From: Pedobacter soli
GTDB taxonomy: Bacteria > Bacteroidota > Bacteroidia > Sphingobacteriales > Sphingobacteriaceae
Assembly: GCF_900101435.1 (NCBI RefSeq)
Contig: NZ_FMZH01000008.1
Location: forward strand, 124,001-188,000
DNA length: 64,000 nt
Direction: 5' to 3'
The translations under genes were made by a program, and so were the position numbers. This document shows positions 1 through 8,537 of the stretch, in pieces. Within the stretch, counting starts at the first letter, position 1. Each line of letters starts with the position of its first letter. The notes below the pieces were generated by a model that did not search any database, was not told where the DNA came from, and saw nothing but the letters and a program-made list of their open reading frames with translations.

Positions 1-1626
1 TTTTTTGCTTAAGGATGTAATCATATAACTGATAGCCTTTTTAGTCTGAGTTAGGTTTACCCCATCTTGGGTAGTATAAATTGAAAATGTTTGTCCACCA
101 GGTAAAAAGCCAGAGCACGTATATCCAGCTTTGCCTAATTGTTCTTTAGCTAATATTAGGCAATTTACATTTTTTGGGTTTCCATCAGGACCAATAATTT
201 GTCGCATTGGAACAAATTTTTCAAAGGAAATAACTCTATCCACTGTAGGCCAAGGATCTGTGTCTTGATATTCTTGGTAAGCTGTTTGATCAGGATCAAA
301 TAAAACTTCATTATCAGAATCAATCCAGTTATCAGCATCGGGATCAGCTATGATTTCTGTTGCTGGCAAAAACTGATTTTTAAAATTTTCAAAACTGCCA
401 GGATTTGCCATTAAATACCCAACTGCCCATTGTCCAAATTCAATATTATCTTGTGTAATGATTTGGAGTTTATCTATATAATCGGCAAGTGCGGCAGTAA
501 TTTCTACATTATTAGGATCTCTTAAAAAACTTTGCTGTGCTTGTGTACCTATTCCCAAATTGGTAATCACATAATCTGCAGTAAGGGTGTTTACCGTTAC
601 ATTTGGGCCATGGCTATTTGGATAAGGTTCGAAACTGCCATCCAAACTTGTAGCATCTGGATTGCCTGAATCACCAGGATTAGGTTGCCCAGCCTGGTCT
701 GCAACAATATCCATTCCCTGGTAATATACTCCAGGCATATAGGCATTATAGATAGGCCAACCTGATGCTAAATAACCAGATGTACTATTGCTACCACCGC
801 CACTTCCAAATATTGATCCCCAATTTATATTTAATCTCCATCCTCCGGCGCCTTCGTTAAAATTCTCTGAATAGACAGATAAGCCAAATATATGCCCTAT
901 CCAACCAATTACATTATTTGCTAAATTTGCTATCCATTTCCAAAAATCAACAGCCGTTTTATCCTTTAAACCATTCTGTGATTGTAATTTACCGTTCTTT
1001 AATGTCAAAGCAAGGCTCTCAACAGGTGGTTCCTGCGCCAACTTCATACAATAAGATTCCTGCAAGACATTATTTTTTACCTGTTGTACAAAAATAGTAT
1101 CGCCTTTAAGGTTCCATTCATAAAGTTTACCATTTCGTTTGTCATTATTGTTATCTCCTTTATTTTCGGATATGAAATTGAGCAGATAAGCATGTAATTT
1201 ACCATTTCCACTGTCCTGTATAAAAAAAACTTCGGGCGGGTGCTGGGTATCGTAATTAATATTAGAGCCAGGTTTACGCGGAACAGTTACATTGTTTTTG
1301 GGTTTTAGGCTTTGGTTTGATACGTTTTGTTCACCTTTATTTAGCGAGCCTGTTATATTATCATTGTTCAGCGTAGGGATACGTACCACCTGTTTACCCC
1401 TTATATTGGCTTGCTTTGCCTTGCTCCAATCGAGTGTTAGGAGTTTTGCAGTTGGATTATCGTCAATCCAATGTTGAATAGTACTTTCTGTAATGAATTG
1501 TCTTTTTGGAAGATCTTCTGGGGCAATAAGATTGACGTTTTCTTTTCGGCAACCTTGCGCAAGAAACAGACAGATTAGCGTGAGGCAAGCCATGGCTTTA
1601 CCTTTGTTGAGCATTAATTTTTTCAT
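1..1626 (-). CDS. Large lipoprotein of unknown function (3' end cut by window edge)
   Basis: An open frame runs from ATG at 1626 to the left edge, giving 542 residues with no stop. The N-terminus is a lipoprotein signal: a short basic start, a hydrophobic stretch and the lipobox LAQGC followed by RKEN at about residues 21-26, so export and membrane anchoring are likely. The remainder is rich in N, G, D and S, with Gly/Ser-rich and Asp-rich stretches and no repeat or catalytic motif I recognise. It lies just past the terminator of the spike/effector operon and has its own promoter-like sequence, so it is probably a separate transcription unit. The missing C-terminus could hold the functional domain. 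Function unknown. Confidence 0.75.
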   Translation of the reverse strand, partial: MKKLMLNKGKAMACLTLICLFLAQGCRKENVNLIAPEDLPKRQFITESTIQHWIDDNPTAKLLTLDWSKAKQANIRGKQVVRIPTLNNDNITGSLNKGEQNVSNQSLKPKNNVTVPRKPGSNINYDTQHPPEVFFIQDSGNGKLHAYLLNFISENKGDNNNDKRNGKLYEWNLKGDTIFVQQVKNNVLQESYCMKLAQEPPVESLALTLKNGKLQSQNGLKDKTAVDFWKWIANLANNVIGWIGHIFGLSVYSENFNEGAGGWRLNINWGSIFGSGGGSNSTSGYLASGWPIYNAYMPGVYYQGMDIVADQAGQPNPGDSGNPDATSLDGSFEPYPNSHGPNVTVNTLTADYVITNLGIGTQAQQSFLRDPNNVEITAALADYIDKLQIITQDNIEFGQWAVGYLMANPGSFENFKNQFLPATEIIADPDADNWIDSDNEVLFDPDQTAYQEYQDTDPWPTVDRVISFEKFVPMRQIIGPDGNPKNVNCLILAKEQLGKAGYTCSGFLPGGQTFSIYTTQDGVNLTQTKKAISYMITSLSKK

Positions 1627-1663
1627 CGTTAATTTAAATTTAATTGTGAGAGGGACGTGGATG

Positions 1664-1696
1664 CAAACTTACGGTAATAGAATTGTTACCTACAAG
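1664..1696 (-). promoter_or_regulatory. Bacteroidota-type promoter for the 1626 lipoprotein gene
   Basis: On the minus strand, TAAGTTTG (1671-1664) matches the -7 consensus TAnnTTTG. A weaker CTTG lies 21 bp upstream (1696-1693), roughly where the -33 TTTG is expected. The predicted start site would leave an untranslated leader of about 30 nt. Assigned by motif only. Confidence 0.5.
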
Positions 1697-1783
1697 GGGT
1701 TTTCCGGAATTTTACATGAAATAGTTTGTATATTCATAGTTAGCTCATTAATCGCATAAATATTTCTTTTATTTTACATGTAC

Positions 1784-1810
1784 TCAAAAAAAACGCCTCC
1801 TAAGAGGCGG
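1784..1810 (-). terminator. Rho-independent terminator of the VgrG/effector operon
   Basis: A 6-bp GC-rich stem (CGCCTC/GAGGCG, 1794-1799 with 1804-1809) and a 4-nt loop are followed on the minus strand by a run of eight T. It sits 29 bp past the last gene of the minus-strand operon (stop at 1839). Confidence 0.85.
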
Positions 1811-1838
1811 CTTTGTAACGCAAGATGCAAATCAATTA

Positions 1839-2546
1839 TCACACTTTTAATTTTTTAAATGTTAAGCCTATAATGTGTTTGCGTTGTGGGTGATCTAATT
1901 TTAGCGATGCTTTGATGTAACTTTTAACCCCCAGTACGATATCCACTAATCCTGTTTGTTCTGCGTAAAAAACAATAGCTCTTTTTTTACGGGCATCATC
2001 AACCGGGGTTTTGGCAATGGCTACCGCATTAATACTGGCTTCCATGGTTTGGAGTAAGGATTGAAAAGATTTGATGGTAATGTCTTCTTCTGTAGGGGTA
2101 TATACATTACTGTTAAGCAAAACATCAATATACTGTTTAAAATTCTCGACCCTATTGTCATAAGATACCGCTCTTTGAGATCTGCTAACCGTACTATCAG
2201 CATCTTTCTGGTTTTTTATGATGCCCCTTAACTGGTCGGCAAGCGTTTTGGCTGTTTGTAATTCAGCAGGATTAGCAATCGCTGCCTTTAGATAATTAAA
2301 GCTTCTGGATACCAGATTATTGAAGGGTTTGAAAATAAGTTCCTGTTCATCAACAGCTTTTCTATATGCCGGTAGCACTTCACTAACTGCACGGTTTGCA
2401 TCTTCTGCTCTTTTAGATAATTCTTCTAATGCTTTTATCTCGTATATCGCTTTAGGCGGTTGGTAGTTGTCTAAAGTTTTTAGCCTGATAATTAGATCTT
2501 TGGTGTTGGCCGCATTTTTAGCGTAGCCACTTTCTGTGTTTGACAT
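1839..2546 (-). CDS. Conserved alpha-helical protein of unknown function (235 aa)
   Basis: This 235-residue cytoplasmic-looking protein has no signal peptide. It is rich in Ala, Lys, Glu and Leu and appears almost wholly helical. Its opening (MSNTESGYAKNAAN) and its end (a GLTFKK-type tail) resemble a family of similar-sized unknown proteins I recall from Bacteroidota, but I know no function for them. The middle (about residues 45-130) and the later part (150-215) look like two related helical halves. It is the last gene before the operon terminator, 92 bp after the lipoprotein gene, so it may be co-transcribed with the effector or may simply be a neighbour. Confidence 0.7.
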   Translation of the reverse strand: MSNTESGYAKNAANTKDLIIRLKTLDNYQPPKAIYEIKALEELSKRAEDANRAVSEVLPAYRKAVDEQELIFKPFNNLVSRSFNYLKAAIANPAELQTAKTLADQLRGIIKNQKDADSTVSRSQRAVSYDNRVENFKQYIDVLLNSNVYTPTEEDITIKSFQSLLQTMEASINAVAIAKTPVDDARKKRAIVFYAEQTGLVDIVLGVKSYIKASLKLDHPQRKHIIGLTFKKLKV

Positions 2547-2638
2547 AGGTTATTTGATTAGGTAAATATTTAATTATTGGTTCGGTAAACGATTTTGTTG
2601 CCTGTTTAAATCCTCGATAAACTTATTTCAATCCATCA

Positions 2639-3874
2639 CTATTCGGGATCTGCCCCGGTTGGCGGCGCTTCTTCCTGTAGTTTGGCAATTATTGCTTTCA
2701 TTTTGGGCAGGCCGAAATAATTGTGCTGCTCAATTATTTTAATCACCTCAGGATGTGAAACGGAAATATTGTACAAAGAAGAGCCGGCATTATTCCATAC
2801 ATCAGCAGATTCCAGTGATTTATATTTCTCTATTGCGGGGTTTTCGATATTGGCAATGTTGGCTACGATCTCTGCTTTTTCTACAGCAGTGAATTTTTTG
2901 GAGGGGTCTTCGTCGAAGATTTTGTAGCTGTCATCTTTTGAATCGCCATCGTACAAAGTGAATATAAAATAGCCCAATGCATAAATAAAACGGTTATCCG
3001 TAGCACTGGTGTTTTCTTCTACATATTTTAATAAACCTTTTCTTATTTCTAACTTATTATTACAATCTTTTACAAAAAAAAGATTGGCTATATATTGTCC
3101 TATTACAGGGTTAACTCGCGTGTTCTCCTTATATAGGGAATCTAGTACCATTTTATTTATTTTAGAATCTTTATCATAGCCAAAATCATTTAGAAGTGTA
3201 AATAGGAAGTGTTTTTCATTATTTAAAAGCCATGCCAGGCTAGCCTTATCATTATTGAATATATATTTATTTCGATGAACATTATGGAGATCTACCGTGG
3301 TTTTGTAGGTACCATCATCATTTATTTTTATTAAATCATCTAAGGTTTGAAAATCGGTGATTAAATGTTCCTTTCTCATTAAAAAATAATTTTCGTTATA
3401 AGAAAAAAAATCCATTTCGCCTTTTAAAAGATCTTCGTAGCTTTTATACTGTAAACCAAATAAAGTAATGTAATCTGTGGTTGAATGTATTCTATAGTGC
3501 TTGCTTTTTAAATTTTCTATACCAAATATTTCATTAATCCTTTGATAAAATATTTCATCAGTTACGGGTTTAAAACCATTGTTTTTTAATCCCTCAAGTA
3601 ATACTTTAGAGGCTAAATTCAGGTCTTTGGCAGTTAGTTCATAGGGGGCTTCCGGATCTTCTTCATCACCATCACTGACAAGCCTTTTTTGATACTCAAT
3701 ATGTTGTTTAATTTCATTTATTTCATCTTTTGTTAGCCCCATTGCAGTTTGTTTAATGTTGTTTTTTTCTACTTTATCAGGTTTGTTTTGACATGCATTA
3801 ATCACTAATAAGATAATGCAATAGATTAATGTTTTTCTAGTATAAATACTACACTTGTTAGTTAGTCTTTCCAT
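2639..3874 (-). CDS. Lipoprotein; candidate immunity protein for the peptidoglycan-hydrolase effector
   Basis: This 411-residue protein has a lipoprotein signal: basic start, hydrophobic core, lipobox INAC at about residues 25-28, then QNKPDK. The mature part is rich in Lys, Asn, Asp and Ile and ends in a Pro/Glu-rich tail; I recognise no domain. Its start codon lies 17 bp inside the 3' end of the effector gene, so the two are almost certainly translated together. Immunity proteins against wall-degrading effectors must act in the periplasm, and an exported lipoprotein encoded directly after such an effector fits. That role is inferred from position and export signal only. The gene looks more AT-rich than the first two thirds of the effector gene. 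Confidence 0.7.
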   Translation of the reverse strand: MERLTNKCSIYTRKTLIYCIILLVINACQNKPDKVEKNNIKQTAMGLTKDEINEIKQHIEYQKRLVSDGDEEDPEAPYELTAKDLNLASKVLLEGLKNNGFKPVTDEIFYQRINEIFGIENLKSKHYRIHSTTDYITLFGLQYKSYEDLLKGEMDFFSYNENYFLMRKEHLITDFQTLDDLIKINDDGTYKTTVDLHNVHRNKYIFNNDKASLAWLLNNEKHFLFTLLNDFGYDKDSKINKMVLDSLYKENTRVNPVIGQYIANLFFVKDCNNKLEIRKGLLKYVEENTSATDNRFIYALGYFIFTLYDGDSKDDSYKIFDEDPSKKFTAVEKAEIVANIANIENPAIEKYKSLESADVWNNAGSSLYNISVSHPEVIKIIEQHNYFGLPKMKAIIAKLQEEAPPTGADPE

Positions 3875-6800
3875 TTTGTTTATTATTGATACCGAACTTT
3901 TTATTTAATTTATTTATATCCCTATAGAGGTCATTATCAGTTAATTTGTCTATTTCGTTAATGGTGTAGTCAGTTGGTATGTAAAACCCATATAATTTTT
4001 TCTGTTTACTTTTACTTGTATACTCTCCATATTCACTAAAACGAATAGAGTCGTTTTGATTACCACCCAGTAATATGTATTTGCCATTTTTATTCTTGCC
4101 GTAAAGTAAACCTGTATGGCCATTTTTGCCGTTACTATGTCTATAAACGACAAAACAGCCATAAATTGGTTCAGCTATTTTTTTGTATTTTGAACTACCT
4201 ATAGGAGTTAGTGATCCGGCAGAATTTGAATGACTGTATGGTTTATTGTAGTTTTTCGGGTTTTTTGTTTTACTAATACACCAATTCATAAATGCGGCAC
4301 ACCATGGGCCTTTTTCGCCATTTGTTGGCTCGTAAAAATTGCCACAATACTCGAGGTACTGCTTAGCTTTGGAGTACATGGGGTCTTCTGATTCTGGGCA
4401 TCCTTTCATGGCTTTGGCTTCATTTAGGGCTATTTCCATCCATGGTGCACGCTTACCTGTTATTGTTATCTCAATACTTTTCCAATCGCATGCTTTTACT
4501 CTAAATATTTTTGAAGTATATTCATTAAATGCATTTTGTTTTAACGTATGACTATTGCCTACCTCGTTGCCAACTCCTTGTGAAACGGGTTTGTTTTCAG
4601 GAAATCCATTAGATTTAGCTATCAAACCATTCCATTTAAAAAATGCCATAGAAGTTAAAACTGCTATCCTGATATCTTTGGCAACAATGTCAGGATCTTT
4701 GAGGATATCAATCTTTTCGTATTTTAAGGTATAGGTATTTGCTTTTGCATAATTTTCTCTTCCGGTAAGCTGTATCAAACCCTTTCCCCTGAATTTCCAG
4801 CCATCGCCCTCCTGGGTATTGCCAACGCGGTTATTTATGCCCCGGTTTTTATCGGCATAAGCCAGGTTGGCAATCATTTGTTCATTGGCCGCATGATCTT
4901 TTGTGCGTCCGTATTTGTAGGCATCTTCGTGGTGTTTGGCGAAGTACGAAAAAGGCGGATTATCACGCTTACCTGTTTTTTTGTTCAGGTTGCCATTAAT
5001 TAAGGTATCGGCACTGTAATTCATGTTTTCGCCGGTTTTTACATGAAGTTTGGTGCTCGATTCTACCCTGATCTGGGCAAAAAAATGGGCTTTTACCCAG
5101 CAGGTATTCATGCCCAGTTCGGCTATATATTTATTGTAAGTTTCGGCTACCAGCTTAAGGGTATGGTCATCGGCATCTTCGAAAATCTTTTTCAGTTCAG
5201 CAGTGGTAATTGCTGCATTGCACCTCGGGCAGTCTCCCGAATGCTGGCCTTCCTGCCGCACAATCCCCACCAGGGCTTTCCCGCCATTGGCAGGTACATC
5301 ATTTTTAAAGGCAACCAGGGTATTGCTGATGCCCAGAAATTCCATTTCTGCTATTTCGGCATAAAAATGATGGAGTTTTTCGCTATAACTTTTCTCCCAA
5401 CTTTTTGAAAGGATAAAATCAAATTCAACAATGCCGTGCTGATTTAGCGTGTATTTTTTATGGTGCAGCAGGGTATCTTTCCTTAAATGATCTAAGCCCA
5501 GCCGGCTTTCTTTGCGGTATATTTTTACGTTTACTGTTTTTGCACTCAGGTTGCGGGTACGAATGCGGCATTTCATCTTGCTGCCATAAGTGGCTTGTAT
5601 TACGGGTTTACCATCCAATAAAAACTCAATACTTACAATTTCTTCCCTGGTAACCAGCTGTAGTTTCTGGAGCGGCTGGGGGATGTTGCCGTTCAGGATT
5701 TCATATTTTTTATCGGCAGCATGTACCTTGAAATAAAATGCTGTTCCCGCTTTTAAGTGTTTGCGGTATTTTTCTGCATGTGGTATAAAATCATATCCAT
5801 CAGTATTTAATACCTGGCTGGGGGGTGTTTTGAAGCCATTAATGACATGGATGGGTACTGCTTTACCGGTATCATCGAGGTAACCATATTCGAGGTTTAC
5901 CACAAGCCCCTCGGCAGCTCTGAATTTTATGTAGGCATGGTTGGCTTCCTCCCAGCCGGTCTTTGTTTTTTTACCACCTTCGGGGTATTCCCATTGTGCC
6001 AGCACCACTTCGGGTTGGGCTACCACAACTTTAACGGCTATTTTGTTATTTGGTTGTGCTAAATAAGCCTGCACGGTATATTCGCCGGGTTCTTCAAAAT
6101 GGTGACTGATTATTTCCCCGCTTTTTGAGTTAAAGGTAGCCACACAATTGCCCTTATTGTCTTTACAAACCCATTTTATTGCAGCAATTTCGTGGGGCAG
6201 GGCGGGTAGTATTTTAAACTGATCTTTTACGCTAAAGGTTATTTTCTCTTTTATCCGGGTACTTGCTGTAGAAGCGCTAACCGATGTAATTGCATTTTTT
6301 ACAGCCTTTATCAGTTCTGATTGTTTGGGTACTCCGTTAAACAAGGCCGAAACGACGTAATTACATTCCTCATCGCAGATTATCCTGGTGAGATTTCCAT
6401 TGGGAATAAGGAGTGTAGGGGAGCCCTTCCCGCTGATTTTGTTTACCTCCCAGCTAATAGTATTCATGTCGCCGGGAACGGCAAGGCCTGGAAAAAGGCT
6501 TTTGAGCCTGAATTCAACTGCTTCCTGTATCCTAACTTTGGTTCTGCCATCGGTTGTGGTAACGGTTTCAATTTGGTTTTCCTTAATGGTATAAGCTTTG
6601 GTTACTTTTTTATCACCAGCGGTTTTGCCATAGGCTTCAACCAGGTAAGTGCCTGTCTTTTTAAAAGTAAGGGTAAGGGTTTCGCCAGCATCACTGCGCA
6701 ATTGCATCGGGACACCATTTTCATTGTAAATAACCCAGTTAACGGCTTGCTTTTCAGCATCAGTTGGTTTACCTGTAAAACTTGCACGGAAAGTAACCGG

Positions 6801-7460
6801 GCTGTTGAGCGGTTGTTCGGTACCATAGCTTAAAACGGATATGGATTTTACTGTAGCGCCATCTTCGTCTTCATTTTTAGCTTCCTGTTCGGTATGTATG
6901 AGTTCTTCGGTAATTAATGGGCCATCGGCGGCCCAACTTCCCGGATTTGCATTTTCCAGCACCTGCTGGTTAATATCAGCCTGCTGGCCATGCTGTACAA
7001 TTTTAATATTTCCTCCCTTTGCAGTACATATTGCGCTGCTGCGGTTGGTCAGTGCATAAGCGCCATTGGGAAGTGCGATCTTTTCATCATAATCTTTCCA
7101 CTGTAACCGGGCAGTGCAGGGTACAGGTTTACCGGGATCGGGAACCTTGCACTGGCCAAAATTGAGGTTAAATAATTTGTTCTCCAGGGTAGTGGCAACA
7201 AGCTTATTTTCACCATTATCGTTAATGATGTATTTATTGTGGCTGAGTATATGCAGCGGTTTAGGTGAAGGATCTGCGGCTTTATCGCAGGTGCATTTAG
7301 CCCCCTGACAGATTAAAAGTTCATTGAGCTCCTTATTTTGTATGGGCTTATCTTCTTTCTCCGCTTTGTTATGGGCAGAAACTTCTTCTACACCAGTAAG
7401 TTCCTCATCTTTAAGGTTTGACTCGTCAGCTGTTATTTCCGGATCGATGTTCCAATTCAT
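3858..7460 (-). CDS. T6SS effector: DUF4280 PAAR-like cap + Ig-like modules + GH19 lysozyme-like + papain-like amidase domain
   Basis: This is a 1200-residue modular protein with no signal peptide. Residues about 48-165 match DUF4280, a PAAR-like spike cap, with LICQGAKCTC, an FGQC motif, a second PC pair and a Cys-containing SSAICTAKGG segment. Residues about 210-480 contain two or three Ig/PKD-like beta modules. Residues about 745-960 resemble GH19 chitinase/endolysin: FFAQIRVES carries the likely acid, followed by NRVGNT and the GWKFRGKGLIQLTGRENY core. Residues about 1000-1170 resemble the TIGR02594/NlpC-P60 type, with the Cys in GPWCAAF and the His in NGHTG. The likely action is VgrG-dependent delivery into a rival cell and cleavage of both glycan and peptide parts of peptidoglycan. 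Two hydrolase domains on one spike-cap protein is the notable feature. Confidence 0.85.
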   Translation of the reverse strand: MNWNIDPEITADESNLKDEELTGVEEVSAHNKAEKEDKPIQNKELNELLICQGAKCTCDKAADPSPKPLHILSHNKYIINDNGENKLVATTLENKLFNLNFGQCKVPDPGKPVPCTARLQWKDYDEKIALPNGAYALTNRSSAICTAKGGNIKIVQHGQQADINQQVLENANPGSWAADGPLITEELIHTEQEAKNEDEDGATVKSISVLSYGTEQPLNSPVTFRASFTGKPTDAEKQAVNWVIYNENGVPMQLRSDAGETLTLTFKKTGTYLVEAYGKTAGDKKVTKAYTIKENQIETVTTTDGRTKVRIQEAVEFRLKSLFPGLAVPGDMNTISWEVNKISGKGSPTLLIPNGNLTRIICDEECNYVVSALFNGVPKQSELIKAVKNAITSVSASTASTRIKEKITFSVKDQFKILPALPHEIAAIKWVCKDNKGNCVATFNSKSGEIISHHFEEPGEYTVQAYLAQPNNKIAVKVVVAQPEVVLAQWEYPEGGKKTKTGWEEANHAYIKFRAAEGLVVNLEYGYLDDTGKAVPIHVINGFKTPPSQVLNTDGYDFIPHAEKYRKHLKAGTAFYFKVHAADKKYEILNGNIPQPLQKLQLVTREEIVSIEFLLDGKPVIQATYGSKMKCRIRTRNLSAKTVNVKIYRKESRLGLDHLRKDTLLHHKKYTLNQHGIVEFDFILSKSWEKSYSEKLHHFYAEIAEMEFLGISNTLVAFKNDVPANGGKALVGIVRQEGQHSGDCPRCNAAITTAELKKIFEDADDHTLKLVAETYNKYIAELGMNTCWVKAHFFAQIRVESSTKLHVKTGENMNYSADTLINGNLNKKTGKRDNPPFSYFAKHHEDAYKYGRTKDHAANEQMIANLAYADKNRGINNRVGNTQEGDGWKFRGKGLIQLTGRENYAKANTYTLKYEKIDILKDPDIVAKDIRIAVLTSMAFFKWNGLIAKSNGFPENKPVSQGVGNEVGNSHTLKQNAFNEYTSKIFRVKACDWKSIEITITGKRAPWMEIALNEAKAMKGCPESEDPMYSKAKQYLEYCGNFYEPTNGEKGPWCAAFMNWCISKTKNPKNYNKPYSHSNSAGSLTPIGSSKYKKIAEPIYGCFVVYRHSNGKNGHTGLLYGKNKNGKYILLGGNQNDSIRFSEYGEYTSKSKQKKLYGFYIPTDYTINEIDKLTDNDLYRDINKLNKKFGINNKQNGKTN

Positions 7461-7472
7461 TTGCGCTATGTT

Positions 7473-8300
7473 TTACTCATGGGTGGTTAAAAAGATGTCG
7501 AGCGTTTTTTCAAAATTGCCGGTAGTTAACTGATAATGACTTTCTAATGCATTACACCAACCAGTAGCCGCATCAACCTGATAAAAACCATCTACACGTA
7601 TTTCTTCAATTCGATCATCGGTTTTGGTCTTTAGCCAACAGTTAAATCCGGGTTGATCATGGATTTCGGCTTTCTGGCCCGAAAATTTAATTAAGCAACC
7701 AGTTGGCAGAGGTTTAACCCGCCACTTTTCCCCGAATTGGATAGGTGCAGGGCAAAAGCCATATACCGTTCTTTCTCCACGGAAAATATTTTCGGTAAAA
7801 TTGACCTGGTAAACGTTTCTGAAATATTCATTCAGAAAAAGATCCTGCATCAGGTTATTTGTTAAATTGTCGCCGGGCAAAAGTTTACGATCGATTGTTG
7901 TCAATGCATTTTCAACCCAATTGCCAGCAAAACTATTTTCGATATTTGTTCTGGTGTTTAGCCATTTTTTCCAAAGTACTTCCTGTTGTTCAACAACGGT
8001 TGGCGAACCATTGAAATTTAATTTTAAACTTACCGGATTCAATACCGTTGAAACCTGTTGTACAAAGGCATCAGCATCGTTGTTGGGGAGATTATTTATG
8101 GCGTTAGGCTTACGGTAAACCGTTATACGCTGCGAGCCTGTCCAGAACGAAACCTTCCCGGGTACAATATTGATGTCGAAATCTTTATGGATGTATTCAA
8201 CCTTTTGATTTGTTCTTTCTGAAATCGCTATTTTCAAATGCATGTTTAAAGTTTCTTTTAAAGGTTTGTAATGGATTTTGCTAATGGTCATGCCTGTCAT
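7473..8300 (-). CDS. Unrecognised 275-aa protein between VgrG and effector; possible loading factor
   Basis: A 275-residue protein without a signal peptide or membrane segment. It is rich in aromatic and Asn residues (for example GERTVYGFCPAPIQFGEKW near residue 175) and I recognise no family. ATG at 8300 gives the longest form; a second in-frame Met at residue 20 (MHLKIAIS) is also reasonable. It ends 12 bp before the effector gene and lies in the same operon as VgrG. In many T6SS clusters the gene between VgrG and the effector encodes an adaptor that mounts the effector on the spike. That role is an inference from position. Confidence 0.65.
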   Translation of the reverse strand: MTGMTISKIHYKPLKETLNMHLKIAISERTNQKVEYIHKDFDINIVPGKVSFWTGSQRITVYRKPNAINNLPNNDADAFVQQVSTVLNPVSLKLNFNGSPTVVEQQEVLWKKWLNTRTNIENSFAGNWVENALTTIDRKLLPGDNLTNNLMQDLFLNEYFRNVYQVNFTENIFRGERTVYGFCPAPIQFGEKWRVKPLPTGCLIKFSGQKAEIHDQPGFNCWLKTKTDDRIEEIRVDGFYQVDAATGWCNALESHYQLTTGNFEKTLDIFLTTHE

Positions 8301-8348
8301 TGAAAGTGTTTTGCTTTTCTATATTTTTGTACAAAATTTACCGGGTAT

Positions 8349-8534
8349 TCAGGGCGATTTATTTTCTTTGATGGTTTCGCGAAATGATTCATACCTATCG
8401 TATTTTACTTTGTGCTTAGCCTGTAAAATCACATCCTTGAAGGCGTTGAAACTGATATGCCCTTGTGTAGCTGCATACACGATGTTTGCTGAAGACTCGG
8501 TTATCGTTTTGCCGATGTATTTTATGGTTCCCAT
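8349..8534 (-). CDS. Small protein (61 aa) directly behind VgrG
   Basis: This 61-residue protein starts only 3 bp after the VgrG stop codon and precedes the 275-aa gene by 48 bp, so it is in the operon. It begins MGTIKYIGKT and has a short hydrophobic segment (SSANIVYAATQGHISF) and a charged, Lys-rich C-terminal half. There is no signal peptide and I recognise no family. Its fixed place in a spike operon suggests a structural or assembly role, but nothing in the sequence proves this. Confidence 0.6.
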   Translation of the reverse strand: MGTIKYIGKTITESSANIVYAATQGHISFNAFKDVILQAKHKVKYDRYESFRETIKENKSP

Positions 8535-8537
8535 ATG

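Noticed and set aside
1292-1759. Two short plus-strand frames
   Set aside because: They are antisense to the lipoprotein gene and its promoter and have no protein-like features.
6321-6833. 170-aa plus-strand frame
   Set aside because: It is the complement of the Ig-like region of the effector gene, where the minus-strand frame is clearly the real one.
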